A stretch of DNA of 64,000 nucleotides, from positions 71,056,200-71,120,199 of the forward strand of contig NC_051070.1 in NCBI RefSeq assembly GCF_004664715.2, given 5' to 3'. Below the pieces are notes generated by a model. It was not told where the DNA came from and made no database searches. It was given only the letters and a program-made list of their open reading frames with translations. Shown here piece after piece: positions 11,705 to 24,039 of this stretch; within the stretch, counting starts at the first letter, position 1, and the number at the start of each line of letters is the position of its first letter. Origin of the DNA: Peromyscus leucopus (taxonomy: Eukaryota; Chordata; Mammalia; Rodentia; Cricetidae). The translations under genes and the position numbers were made by a program.

Positions 11705-11743
11705 AGTTTGGGGCCAGGCTGCACACTTGCTGGGAGCACTGTG
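11705..11743 (-). other. 23-bp-spacer RSS of TRAV4 (distal copy)
   Basis: The heptamer CACAGTG (11737-11743) is perfect, the spacer is 23 bp (11714-11736) and the nonamer is ccccaaact (11705-11713). It directly follows the CAAE codons. Confidence 0.9.
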
Positions 11744-12246
11744 CCTCAGCAGCACAGAGGTAGGTGCCTGAGTCCTCCAGCTGGGCATCCCTGATGTGCA
11801 GGGTGCTGTAGCGCTCCTTGGAGTCGAATGTTGACTTTAACCTCCCATTCTCCTTTGTTCCTGGAGTCATGAAGAACAGACTGACGAGGCTGCCCCTGGG
11901 ATTCTGTCGGAACCACTGCACCCTCATCATGGTGGTAGAAAAATTGCATCTCAGAGCAGAGCCGGCTCCCTCCTGGAGACTGAGGGCTGGAGGATTCTGC
12001 TCCACCTGCATCCCTCTCACCCCTGCTCAGAGAGAAAGGGAAAAAAAAAACCATACATGATAATCCTTCTGCAGGTTCCACCCTGTCAGATATCCCGGGA
12101 GACAGTCATGAGGAGCTTTGGGTCACCTGTGTTCTGCCCCTCCCAATGGCAGCTCTGGAACACCCCTAACCCATCTGGGAGAGCCACAACTCACAGCAAA
12201 CCTGCACCCACAGCAGCCCCAGCACAGCTCCCAGGCTCCTCTCCAT
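11744..12246 (-). CDS. TRAV4: T-cell receptor alpha variable gene, TRAV4-like (distal cassette)
   Basis: V segment of the TCR alpha chain. Exon 1 is 12195-12246 with leader MERSLGAVLGLLWVQVC, almost the mouse TRAV4 leader as I recall it. The intron is 172 bp with GT-AG ends; exon 2 is 11744-12022. The mature start is 'RGMQVEQNPPALSLQEG', followed by Cys in 'LRCNFSTT', Trp in 'VQWFRQNPRGS', then 'SGTYLCAAE' at the end (framework 3: 'LKSTFDSKERYSTLHIRDAQ'). No disabling change is seen. It opens the second cassette in the window. It is about 19.8 kb downstream of TRAV15/DV6 and 5.7 kb upstream of TRAV5. A CTCF-like 20-mer lies about 1.1 kb upstream. Predicted functional. Confidence 0.93.
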
Positions 12247-13340
12247 GGATCCTGTTAAACTGCTGAGGCACCTTCACCCCAGTTCCAGACAGTGTCTAAC
12301 TTAGTTCCAACCATGAGCAGGCTCTCCCTCGTTCACCAGGCACCAATAAAATCTGAGCTCATTTCACTTGATGGAAATCCCCACCCACAGCAGCCCAGTG
12401 AGGCCTCACAATAACTGCTCCCTAGCTGTGGATGAAAACCCTGCAGGGACCAGGAAGCTATGTCATCTACAGCTTGAAAACTAAAAAGGTTTATTTGTTT
12501 GTTTGTATGTTTTAACAGTTAAAGTAAGAGATATTTGAGGGAAATTGTGAGAAGGAGGGGATGATATATCAGGAAAGAGCTGAGGTCTCTGTACATCATA
12601 GAACTTAGAAGGATAGAGAAAGTATGCTATTTTACATAATTTTACAGAATTTGAGAAATCAGTTGTATGAAAATTCTGATAAAAGAAAATTCTTTGATGG
12701 TGTGCAATGTGTGCTGGGGAATAAATATACTTTCTTGAATCAGCAGATCACCAACTGCTAAGAAATGTTTCCAATGAAACTTTCATTTGTTAAAACAATC
12801 AGGTTATAAACACAACATTCATCCTGATTCATTTTCTACCTCTGTCCTTTTCCAGTCCCTTCCCTGTACCCTGCAGATGCACACATTGCTGGTCAAGTTC
12901 AATAGTATTCTCTGTATTTTCTTTTTTTTTTTTTTTGTGACTTATTATTTTCATCCCTTCGACTAATTATTCGTGTTCCTGCTAGTCTGAGAGGAGTCAA
13001 TGAAAAGTTTGGCTATCACAGGTATTGGAATATTTTCTGGGTCCATGAACTCTGAAGATTTTCATCATAAAATTTTAAAACTTGAAGTTATGGAGTTAGA
13101 TCTTTTCTGTTGAGCTTCAGAGGTCGTATTGACCAGTAAAATTCTATTTCCTTGTCTGTCCTCAAGAACTCATCCTCAGAGTGGATTTCCAGTCACCTCT
13201 AGTTTTATAGTTCCACAGAATAGCACAGCTAACAACCAGGAACAAACTTTGCTGTCTGTGACTGACAGCCTCACATGTTCTCTGGTCTCTTTAAACTGCC
13301 CAACCCTTCAGGAACTTGAGAAAGTCATTTCTGGGAAGCC
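12247..13340. other. TRAV4 promoter and 5' flank
   Basis: The first few hundred bases should hold the promoter. They share short blocks with the flank of the other TRAV4 ('ccccacccac', 'aactgctcc'). Further out is AT-rich DNA. No TATA box or gene can be named with confidence. Confidence 0.35.
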
Positions 13341-13360
13341 TGCAGTGCCCCCTAGTGGAC
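13341..13360 (-). promoter_or_regulatory. Strong CTCF-like motif upstream of TRAV4 (distal)
   Basis: The 20-mer tgcagtgccccctagtggac, read on the minus strand, contains CCACTAGGGGGCA, close to the classic CTCF core. It is identical to 61504-61523, upstream of the other TRAV4, and is followed by related flanking sequence including 'cagaagac...gacagtctag'. It lies about 1.1 kb upstream of the TRAV4 start codon. Confidence 0.6.
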
Positions 13361-13869
13361 CAACACCATCAGCAAAGGAGACTTGAGGCCCTAATTCCAC
13401 ATGTCACACAAAAGCAACCCCCTTCACTCCTTTAATTCCTGATGGAGGAAATGCAAGATGGTCAGAAGACATGACAGTCTAGACTGAGTCGGGGGTAAAG
13501 GTGAACCACTTTGAAAGTGATATATCATGGAGATTAAACCTCTAAATACGCTGTTATTTCTTATCATGAGATATTTATTAGATTTATATAATTTAATTCA
13601 AAATAAATCTATAAGCATTGACTAAAATTTTACTGAAAATGATAATAAGAACATAATAATAAGAATAATAAAAGTGGAGGAGACACTGATTTGCTCTGTA
13701 ATGAATCAGACTAAAATACAGGGATCTGAATAAAACAAATAGCATCAGGGAAGAGTGTAAACTGAGAGTTGTATGATCCCAGGAACAGGAGAAATGTCCA
13801 CATGCAGATGGTCAGACTCTGAAGAAGGCAGGCGTGATCATAGGATAGTAAACATAAGTGACCCCCAAA

Positions 13870-15620
13870 ATTCTCCCAGGGAAATCCTACAGCTGATAAA
13901 CACCTTTAGCAAAGTAGATGGATACAAAATTAACTCAAAATAATCAGTTGCCCTCCAAATATACAAAAGACAGATGGGATGAGAAAGAAATCAAGAAAAC
14001 AACATCCTATACAATAGCCACAAATAATATAAAATATCTTGAGGTGACTCTAACCAAACAAGTAAAAGACCTGTATGACAAGACTTCAAGCCTTTGAAGA
14101 AAGAAATTGAGGAGGCTATCAGAAGATGGAATGTTCTCTCACGCTCATAGATTGGAAGGATTAACATATTAAAAAAGGCCAGCTTACCAAAAGCAATCTA
14201 AAGATTCAATGCAGTCCCCATCAAAATTCCAACACAATTCTTTTTCTTTTTTTCTTTTTTTTCTTTCTGGAGACAGGGTTTCTCTGTGTAGCTTTGCTCC
14301 TTTCCTGGAACTCACACTGTAGCACAGGCTGGCCTTGAACTCACAGAGATCTGCCTGCCTCTGCCTCCCGAGTGCTGAGATTAAAGGTGTGCACCACCAC
14401 TGCCCCCCCCCAACACAATTCTTTACAGGTCTTAAAGAAGAAGACTCAACTTCATATGGAAAAATGAAAAAAAAAAACAAAGATAGCTAAAACAATCCTG
14501 TACAATAAAAGAACTTCTGGAGGTATCACCATTCCTGATTTCAATCTCTACTATTGAGCAATAGTAATAAAAACAGCATAGTATTGGTCTTAAAAAAAAA
14601 AAAAAGACAGGTGATCAGTTGAATCACATCAAAGACCAGACGTAAATCCACACACTTATGGACACCTAATTTTTTGATAAAGAAGTCAGAAATATATGAT
14701 GGAAAAAAAGCATCATCAGCAAATGGTGCTGTTCTACCTGGATGTCAACATGCAGAGGAATGCAAATAGAACCATATCTATCACCCTGTTCAAAATTCAT
14801 GTCCAAGTGGATAAAAGACCTCAACATAAAACCAGATACACTGAACCTAATAAAAGATAAAGTGGGGTATAGCTTTGAACCATTGGCACATGAGACAACT
14901 TTTTGTACATAACACCAATAGTACAGGGACTAAGATCAGCAAGTAATAAATGAGACTGCACGAAAACTGAAAAAAACTTCGGTAATGCAAAGGATACTGT
15001 CAATAGGACAAAAATGGAAATGATCAGAATTGAAAAAGATTTTCAACAACTCCACATATGACAGAGGACTAATTTCCAAAATAAATAAACTAGACCTCAA
15101 CAAACCTAGTAATCCAATTTTTAAAAATGGAATACAGATCTAAATAGAGAATTCTCAACAGAGAATCCTCAAATGTCTGAGAAACAAAGAAATGTTCAAC
15201 ATCCTTAGCCATTAGGGAAATGCAAAACAAAATGACTTTGAGATTCTATCTTACACCTGGCAGGATAGCTAAGTTAATAAACAGGAGTGACAGTTCATGC
15301 TGTCGAGGATCTGAAGCAAGGGGAACACTCCTCCATTGCTGGTGGGAGTGCAAACTTGAACAGACACTTTGGAAATCAATATGGCAGTTTCTCAGAAAAT
15401 TTGGAATTCATCTACCTCAGTATCCAACTGTACCACTCCTGGGCATATACCCAAAGGACTCTCCATCTTACCAAATGGATGCTTGCTCAACTATGTTCAT
15501 TGGAGCTTTATTAGTAATATTCAGAAACTGGAAACAACCTAGATGTTCCTTAATCAAAGAATAGATTTAAAAATGTGATACATTTACACAATGAAGTGTT
15601 ACTTGGCTGTTAAAAAGGTA
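13870..15620 (+). mobile_element. L1 fragment, ORF2 3' half (interrupted by B1)
   Basis: Degenerate L1 ORF2 (reverse transcriptase-endonuclease) sequence: 'caaagtagatggatacaaaa', 'cctatacaatagccaca' and 'ggccagcttaccaaa' precede the B1, and 'gacacctaattttttgata', 'aaagacctcaacataaaacc'-like text follows. The frame at 15220-15564 contains 'LLHCWWECKLEQTLWKSIWQ' and 'LLGIYPKDSP', the conserved C-terminal end of ORF2p. Stops and frameshifts elsewhere show it is dead. It is 5'-truncated. Confidence 0.85.
14244..14409 (-). mobile_element. B1 SINE inserted in the L1, with 15-bp target duplication
   Basis: Reverse-oriented B1 with a T/C-rich tail on its left. It is flanked by ccaacacaattcttt at 14229-14243 and 14410-14424. 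It splits an L1 ORF2 phrase, so the L1 was there first. Confidence 0.9.
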
Positions 15621-17880
15621 AGAAAGACCATTCTGGGGCTGTGCTTATAAAGTGAGCATTCAACTCCCCTTGGTTGAAGTAGTAAAAAGATTCTAATGAA
15701 GCAGAGAGAAATCTTTAGCTTTGGAAGGAGCAGGTGCTGAATGTCTTCCCCTGTGTCAGAGGAGAGACTCCTGGAAAGGAAATATCAGCTTCTGTTCAGT
15801 TCAGAGAGAACGAATTAGCAAGGATGCAGAGGCTGTGACCTGTGACATCAGCAGGCCCTTTGCTGGACATTCTATTGTATCCTGGAGAGCTCTTGGAATC
15901 CCCAGTGATGTCACTAGTGTTGTAGCAACACCATGTGAGCTTAGTACATTCATTCAGTGCCTATAAGGTTCACCTACAGGCATGTTGTCAAGACTGAGGT
16001 GTCTACTTGGGAGAGAGAATGGACAGCATGGAAAGACCAGAGTGAGAAAGAAGGAAGCTGGCCTTAGGTCTCACTGCAAAACATGGAGAAATAAATGGTC
16101 CTGGGGAAGACACAGTGAGTTCATGGAAGGGACTAGGGGGCTTTCTGGATATGATGACCTTGAGCTTCCCAGGCCTAGAGCTCAGGAACTGGGAGCATCT
16201 GGGGAGCAACACGCATATCATGCTTCTCTGGTTTCCTAAAGGACTGAACTACATCATGGATTAATGATGGTTTGTTTGACAGTCATGAATTGACAAGGCT
16301 GTAGACTTTATGCTGGGGACCCTCTGTTTTCACGCTGAGTGGAAAAGGAAACACAGTGGAACTAATGAGATTTCATTGCTATCACTGCACTTTTCCCCCA
16401 CTGGAGTCCTTTAGGTTGTGTGCCAGTAATAATAGGAAAGGAGAGTGCCCTGGCAAAGCTCGAGGTTGTCATGCTTTAAATCACAGCCACCACCAGGGCT
16501 GAGGCAACAAGTGACTTCCAGTGACCCCTAGGCTTCTGACTTCCCAGCTGTGGGTGTCATACAGGTCCCCAGTTCAGCCTGAGAGTTACTAGAGCCAGTG
16601 GACCTGGGTAGAGACTGCCCTTCCTGCCAGTTCTTGGTGTCCCAGGCAGTTCTGCCATCTTGCAGCTTCCAGTCTTGAGTAGACTTAATGACCATAGATG
16701 TGGGATTATTTTGACAGGCTGAGGATTGGGGTGACAGATTTGAGGCTCCAAGAGAATAGTTTCTCCAATTACCTCAACATAGTATGACTAAGTTGTGTGC
16801 TCCCCTAGGAATTTTCAGTCCCTAAGGGATGAATAATAATATTGTGTGCCTCAGTTGAAACACCTGATGTGCAGAGTCTAAATTCAACTGTTCATTCAGC
16901 ATGATGTCCTCTTCATTGTTTTCTGCTCATGTATGATTTATATAGTCTTTGTGTGATGTATGCATGTGTGTGTGTGTAGATGTGTACATTGGTGTATGTG
17001 CACAGGCCAGATACTGACATCTGGTCTTGTCCTCTGTCACTCTTTCCCTTATTCCCTTTAGCCCAGGTCTCCCAGGGAACCTGAAATTTTCTGTTTTGGT
17101 TAATTTGGCTGGACAACACTGGATCTCCTGAGTTCTCCAAAGTAGATCTTCTGGCTTGTCTTGTCTCTTCTAATTGTTACAAGTTTCAGTAGCTCAGAAA
17201 GAGGAAGGATGTAGTAGCTCTCTCTTTATTTTACACTTATTTATTGTTTTGGAATTAATGTGTTTTGTAATAAATAACAAAAGTCAAACAATACATCTAT
17301 TTAAAAAATAAAAAGCAGATTTGTTTTTCCTTTCAGTGCACAGAGCTAACACCATAGAAAATATCTGGTTTGTCTCATTGGCTTCACTACACAGAATCCC
17401 ACAGTGCATCTCCTTGCTGACATTGTGTTGCTGACTATATCGTGTGCATGGATGTGTCTCAGAATATATTCCCTCTCATAGCTGTGCCAAGTGCTGCATT
17501 CCTGAAAAGTACTGCAGGTGATGTCACTAGTCTTCTTCTGACTGACATGTGGCTGAATTCATATCATATGCACTGTAATTGTTGAAAACTTCCTGGGTGT
17601 TGACCATGGGTCACTTTCTTTCACTTAAGCTGTCAAGGTCTTCTGTGGAGAACAAGGTAGGTTGAGTGAAGAGATTATGATGGGTTAACTTGAAACCTGT
17701 GGGAACAATGAGTCTCGAGGATGGATAAAGTTCATGGAAGCATAAGTAAGTGCAGGCCAGGGTAGCAGAACCTGGATGAGTCTAACAGCCTTCTAGACAA
17801 CAGGAAGGACCCACTACCTCCTCCTGCATCAGAAGAGGTTTGGAAAGACAGTAGTCTTCTCCCTGGTTATTCTGTATGAA
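15621..17880. other. No recognised gene; possibly old unique sequence
   Basis: Two somewhat GC-richer patches (15700-16250 and 16480-16750) carry short open frames without recognisable domains. I found no V-gene motifs or RSS on either strand and no repeat family that I can name. Confidence 0.35.
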
Positions 17881-17881
17881 T

Positions 17882-17883
<2 letters not shown>

Positions 17884-17926
<43 letters not shown>

Positions 17927-18200
17927 TGTGTTGTGTAGTGCATTTCTGTTTATCCCTCTGTGTGTGTGTACCTCTATGTGTGTTTGTGTATGTCTACTGC
18001 CAGTTGTTTGCACAATAGTGTCTCTTTGTGTGTGTATGTTTCCCCATGTGTGACTGAGTGTGGTTGTGTTCATGTTTCCTGTATGTGTTGGGGAAAGTGC
18101 TTGTATTGTATGAGTGTTTGTGAGTATGGGTGCTTATATGTGAAAATATGTGATTGTGTGCACTGATGTGTTCACTTTTGTATGTGTGTGTATTCTGCAT
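17884..18200 (+). repeat. (TG)n microsatellite with degenerate TG-rich flank
   Basis: A pure TG run lies at about 17884-17926, followed by about 270 bp of broken TG-rich sequence ('tgtgtgtttgtgtatg' and similar). The open frames over it are artefacts of the repeat. Confidence 0.85.
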
Positions 18201-18929
18201 ATTTATGTTTGTTTACTCAGGAAACATCTTTAATGATGATGGTGTCCAGCTCTATTGAGAAAGTACTGTGCTCGCTCACTTGCATCCATCAAATATTGTA
18301 AGCTACTGCCTATCTTTCTGCATGTCCACCTAGCTCTCTAGAACAAAAGGACACAAAACCTACTGTAATTCAGTGGTTTTGAGGTATTTGTACAGGGGAA
18401 AATATTTATCTGTAAGAAAGAAACGGCTTTGGAGCAAACCAAAGAATGTGGTACAGGAAGCTGAGGAGGAGGCCACTGTGGCAAATCGAGGTGTCTGAGA
18501 GGCAGGATAGGCTGACTGAGGGTTTGTGTCCCTTCTATGCTCTGGGTGAATGGTGACTGTACATTCAATGGTCAGGTGGCTGACTGTGTCTTCTCTGTAC
18601 CCTGTTTTGTCCTCATCCACATTGCCTGCTATCATTTTCTTTCCACATTTGCCTAATCGTGGCTCACTTAAACTTGGCCTTGGAGCTTGAACTGGATTTT
18701 GTTCATTGAGAGATTCTGACTTTCAGTGTGATTATAGCTGCATCTAAGTCCAGCAGAAGTCCCATAGCCATGCTGTGGTGTGAGAATGGGGCGGTCTCAG
18801 TGCACCCCACTTAGGCTAATGATAGTTGAGAGCACTCACCATGTGCTCTATCTGTAGCAATCAGTAACTACTATTATTAAAGTTGTTCACTCTGAGTTAA
18901 AATTAGCCTCATGGAGGGTTGGGGAACGT

Positions 18930-19215
18930 GAGGACCCTAAGAGATTGCTGGTGGTGTAAAAAGATGTAGCCCAGTGAAAAGCCACACACAATACTTCAGA
19001 AAGTTAAAATGCAGTCCCCAGGTGACCCAGTGATTCCAGAACATGAAGTAGGTGTCCACAAAGAAGCTAGAGGATATCAGAGTTGTAGCAGCATTCCTCA
19101 GAGTAGCCGCAAAGTAGAAACTATCTAGATTTCCATCATTATATCAGTGAAAAAGTACTATGTGTTTGAGTCTTTCCATGGAATGTTGTTTAGCATGAAA
19201 TAGTACATGCAATCA
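18930..19215 (+). mobile_element. Old L1 3' fragment
   Basis: Resembles the end of mammalian L1 ORF2: 'gattgctggtggtgtaaaaa', 'cccaggtgacccagtgattc', 'agtagaaactatctagattt' and 'ggaatgttgtttagcatg'. Highly diverged, non-functional. Confidence 0.65.
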
Positions 19216-19217
19216 TT

Positions 19218-19710
19218 TGGCCATATGTGCTGATATATTATGTTCCCCAATATATTGTGCATACTAATAAACTTATCTGGGGTCAGAGGACAGAACAGCC
19301 ACTAGATAGACATAGAGCCCAGAAAATGTTGGCACACACACCTTTAATCCTGTCACTTGGGAGGCAGGAATCCATCCGGATCTCTGTGAGTTCAAAGCCA
19401 CACTGGAAACAGCCAGGAATGGTGACTCACACCTTTAATCCCAGGAAGTGATAGCAGAAAGCAGAAAGGTATATAAGGCATGAAAACCAGGAACTAGGGC
19501 TGGTTAAGCTTTTAGGCTTTTGAGCAACAGTTCAGTTGACATTCATTTTGGATGAGGACTCAGAGGCTTCCAGTCTGAGGAAACAGGATCAGCTGAGGGA
19601 TTGGTAAGGTGAGGAGGTTGTGGCTTGTTCTGCTTCTCTGATCTTCCAGCATTCACCCCAATTCCTTGCTCCAGGTTTATTTATTAATAAGACCTTTTAA
19701 GATTCGTGCT
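19218..19710 (+). repeat. LTR-like dispersed repeat with B1-like segments (copy 2)
   Basis: Same element as at 1-350, in the opposite orientation and more complete. It has 'aataaacttatctgggg', two 'cctttaatcc' segments, 'aggtatataaggcatgaaaa' (TATA-like), and ends near 'aagaccttttaagattc'. A diverged relative lies at 40905-41390. Confidence 0.7.
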
Positions 19711-20439
19711 ATAGCCATAACTTAGGCAGACTTTTGTTATTCAAACACATCCCTGAGACAGTCACCTTACAGGAAGGAATTGTTGATTTTTTAATTCTGG
19801 TTGTGGAGATTTTCTGGTTTCCTTACCTCATTGCTTTGGGTCCTAAGTGAGGCAGCCTGTGGTAAAGGGAGCTCCTTTTGGAGGAAGTTGTTCACCTTAG
19901 GGGCCACTGGGAAGCAGTGTATAAGACTAGTGGGCTCGTCCACCACCATCCTGTGGTCCTGTGCTGGAGAAAATTCCTGTACTGCACAGCTGGGGAACTT
20001 CCTAAGCAGGGTTGGCTAATGGGCCAGGACCCCAGAGGTCCACCTGTGTGTGCATTAGGTTCACAGTATAGCACTACAATGACTGAGCTGCCTGTCTCTC
20101 ATGCACGCTGTGTTTTTCCCTCATCCAACAAAAGTTAACCTTCTTCTCAATAGTATCCCTGGTGATTGCTCCTTGTATTAGCATTAACTGATAAACTGAA
20201 TATGTTACTGCATTACAATGTGCTTGTATATGTGCATAGATGTAGTTGTGTTTGTTTATGAGTTTACGTGTGTGCATCTAAGGGAGCAACCCACCATGAG
20301 AACACAACTGTCACTCAGACATTGCTACACTAATTTTTTTTCCAAAATAATGTATCTGGAGAAATGTGCTGTATTTTCTTGTCCAGCATAGTGTAGTTCT
20401 CAATTCATATTCTAGAAGATTTTAAAAGTTGAGAAAAAA

Positions 20440-21060
20440 AATCAATCCAGGCCCAGGTGCACTCTGACCTTTCTCCCTTGGGGAATGCAGCGAATGACTT
20501 CAGCTGAAGGATCAGACTGGATTTTCTAGCTGTATAGAGCTGGTTCAGGCCCAATGGCTGACATAGCAGACCCCACCAGGCCTGTTTCCTACCTGTCCCC
20601 CTCCTCTAGGTCAGAAAATCTCCATTCTCATTTGGAACAGGCCACAACCCAGGATGAGAGCCTCCTACAGACAGCTGCTGCAGCAGGAGCATAAAGTATC
20701 ACAGGAAAGTGAGCCACACTGCATTCCATCCCCAGCAACCAGGGCATTGGTGGCAGGACTGAGGCTCTGGACCTTGGCTTCCAGTGTGAATAGGCCCTGA
20801 TCTTTTCTAATCTGTGCCCCAGCCAGGCTGCTTCTGGGTCTGATAGCCTTTCCTCCTCACATAGCAGATCTAGGGAGAACTGAGGAGTTCAAAGAAGCCA
20901 CAGACACCTTGGACCCATGACATTCTCCACCCTCTGGTCAAGGCCTCCTCCTCAGAATGAACTCACCAGTGAGGCAAATACCAGCTGACCTCCAGGTGAT
21001 CCAGCCCCAATCGGGTCCATGGGTTTGTTGACTCAGTACTCCTGAAGAAAAGAAAGCATC
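20440..21060 (-). other. Unidentified sequence with an exon-like segment
   Basis: On the minus strand 'tttcttttcttcag' is followed by about 75 bp open in one frame (MDPIGAGSPGGQLVFASL) and then 'gtgagttc', a plausible acceptor-exon-donor. The surrounding GC content is higher than that of the neighbouring L1-rich DNA. No V-domain or leader character is visible and no protein was recognised. It could be chance or an old processed fragment. Confidence 0.2.
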
Positions 21061-22399
21061 AAAAATGAGCTTGAGATACAAAAAAACCTGAAAGAAGAAT
21101 TACTGAGAATCCTGACATTCAACTTGTGAGGGTACAACAACATGGAGGGTAGAGATGTTGATGAGCAAGACTTTATCTGACAGTTTAATGTCGACAGTTT
21201 TGGCAAGCTGACTGAGTCCTGAGCCCTCCCTATATGGTGGGGAATCTGTCAAGGAAGACTGCGTTGATATCAAGATGTTCCAGACCGACCACACCCAAAA
21301 GCATCATATTTCATTCTCCAGTTCAGTGTTAAAGCTGACCCCATGTCATTCAAAGCATTGCTGATGATAATGCACCACAGAGATTATAACTGTTCCTAAT
21401 TCCTAGTCTTGATCAATTTTTCTCCATGTGTGAAATGAATGGGTTTTCTTCAGTTTCACAGGCTGGACTGAAGTGACTGCTCCTGGAAAGGATGTACAGA
21501 TGACATATGGGTCATTTTTTTGATGTTCTTGGGCACTCAGATGCTGCGCACAGATTTGTTGGGTCTCTAGTAAGCACACAACTCGATGTTAGCTAAAAGA
21601 ATCAAATAGTGGCCAAGACATTGGTAGTTTATCAAAAGCTTCCCCACAGGGCCACAAAGAATGCTCTCCAAACATGTCTCATCCTTAGTTTTGGTGAGGG
21701 CTTGACCTACAAAGCCCCAAGGAGGCCTGGCTATACAAGCTTTGAAAAGGCTTTTTATATGAGGTGACTGCCTTCCTACCATGTTTCCAAGACCAGTCAT
21801 AGATTGCAGGTATGTGCTGCTAAATCTGCAGCAAGTGAATGCTTCTGAGCTTAATATTTTATTTGGTTTTTGGTTGCATTTTGTTTGCTTGTTTGTTTGT
21901 TTTCTTTGTTATGGTTTGAGGTTTTGCAATTTATTTGTTCTTTTTTTGTTTTCATTGTTTTGGCATTTTGCTAAGGCTGTCCACTGTTTATATTGACTGC
22001 TATATTTAAGCTTCTATTGCTAAAATGGCTATATTTTTATTAATAAAGAGTGATTTACAACTCTTCTCTCTTAGAATGAATTTCTTTGTTCAGGTGTGGT
22101 GTCTCACTTCAGTAGCCCTAGAACTTCCTGTCAGACCAGAAGTCTTATGTACCCTGCTTGGGCTGCATAGTTAGTTCCCAACCAGGCAGGGCTACACAGG
22201 GCTTTGGATATGGATGGTGTTGCCAAGTCTATGGATATCCATTGCATGATGGAAAAAATATCCAGACTGTATTCTTGTGGTATTATATTTAGCTATGTCT
22301 AAAATATAGCATTCTGTATACACATTTCATGAAATAATCATGTCCACCAAATTAGTGAGAAACACAACAGTATTGCTCTAAAGCCTCTCAGGAAATGAA

Positions 22400-23530
22400 A
22401 ACATTTACTAAGGAAGCGTGAAAGAAATCCATGGCCTGCTTGCCACCTGGGGCTGTGATAATGTCCCTGTCTGGGCTGTTGCCAAGGGCCATATACTCTC
22501 CATGGCACTGACAGAGCTGTGGGGATCTGTGCTGATATACATGACTCCTCTGACCAGTGAGGGCCTTGCAGCTACATGTAGTCTGAACCACCACCTGTGA
22601 CCCTGTTGGTATTAAATGGATATGCCCCACAAGGGCCCTGTATGTCTTAGAAGCCTGTGGTGCTACCTAGGAACATAATGGCATCTGGGCAGGGACTCTT
22701 GCTGAGGGTCATGTCTGGGTCCATGACCCTGCTGCAGCAAGGGTCTACATTTATATTTCAGGCTCCTGTTGCCATCAAGACAGTGTAGATGCCTGGAATC
22801 TAGGCCATCATCTGGGGACATGATCAATGCCGGCTGAGTGGCCTCTGGATCAATGCTGGTCTGAGGAACCTGAACTGTCAGCCAGGGCCAGGATACATCC
22901 AGGCCCGGGCTGCAGCTTAGGACCATGTCTGGGTCCATGTTACAAACACAGCCTGGATATGTGTTCATGTCCATGACTCATGTTACCATCAAGGGCCAGA
23001 CAGAAGAAGGTAGGGGTCTGGGCTACCACCTAGGACCAAGTTAGTGTCCAAGGGCTGTGCTTCTGCTGGGGCCATACAGATCTGAGAGGCCAATGCTGCC
23101 ACCAAGGTCCCTGGTGTCCTTTGGGCCTAGGTTGCTGTCAAAGGCCATGTCTGGATCAGTTGCCCTGCCACAGCTTCAGTCTATGTTGATGTCAGTGGCT
23201 CCTATTACCACTGAAACAGTATACATTAAGACAGAGTTAAACTTACACTTCACAGGCTGTAGCACTAGGGAGAACTGGACACACCCCTCACTAAAGTCAG
23301 CACTGAGGGAGTAGGTCTTGCACCAGAACTGACAAGCACTGTAGAGCTGACTCTGTTAGTGGTGAAACAGATGAGCTGGCCTTAAGAATGTGAAAGCAGA
23401 AGTGTTGAGTCCATCCCCTTCGTCTGCCTTGTGTAGGCAAGGGTGAGTGAAAGATGCCCACCACACCTGAGCATATACTACCTGTGGTTAGTGGGAGAGT
23501 TGGCCTCTGAGGCATGAGAACAGATCTGGT
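22400..23530. repeat. Degenerate GC-rich tandem repeat block
   Basis: Phrases such as 'gggccatgtctgg', 'atgtctgggtccatg', 'gctgctgcagcaagggtct'-like text and 'gccaccaaggtccctgg' recur irregularly across more than 1 kb, with a rough 40-100 bp rhythm. I associate such blocks with rodent satellite-like or L1 5'UTR-like repeats, but cannot name the family. The overlapping open frames look like by-products of the repeat. Confidence 0.5.
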
Positions 23531-24039
23531 TCAGCCTCTCACCAACTGCAGCAATTGGGATTGTGAGCCTGGTACCTCACCTGGGCAAAATAGTAGAGCT
23601 TGCCCTTGTGGTTCCGGTGTAGATAAATCAGAAGGGATGGCATGAGAGCAGGAAAATTGTCCTCTCTCCATTCTGCATGCTGTACCGGGTGAACTAGCTG
23701 GGGCAGTGCTGGAGAGCTAGTCTGGGTGCTGAGATAAACAAAGGTAGCTAACCAAACAGCTACTCCCAGGCCCAGAACCAGGGCTATGAGTTAACATCCT
23801 CTTCATCTATGAACTGCTGGAGCGAGTGAAGGGTTCAGATCTGCAGATCCAAAGCTACTGGATCTCCATGACTAAAACATCAATAGGATATCCAGGAAGA
23901 GTATAAGTGAAGGTCTGTTATCTATAGTGTAGAAAGCCAGAGGAGTAGAAGTCTTACAAACAAAGATGTATGGACTAAAGGGTATGCTCTGTGACTCACT
24001 GGACCATACTACAGTATCCTGGCCAAGATATTTGTTTCT

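Noticed and set aside
17867..18200. His/Thr-rich and Cys/Val-rich open frames
   Set aside because: They are readings of the (TG)n repeat and its degenerate flank.
21785..21996. Phe-rich plus-strand frame with membrane-like segment
   Set aside because: Low-complexity T-rich DNA ('tttgtttgcttgtttgtttg'); no further support.
22388..23515. Several 70-100 aa frames on both strands
   Set aside because: They lie inside the degenerate tandem block and share no domain with any family that I know.
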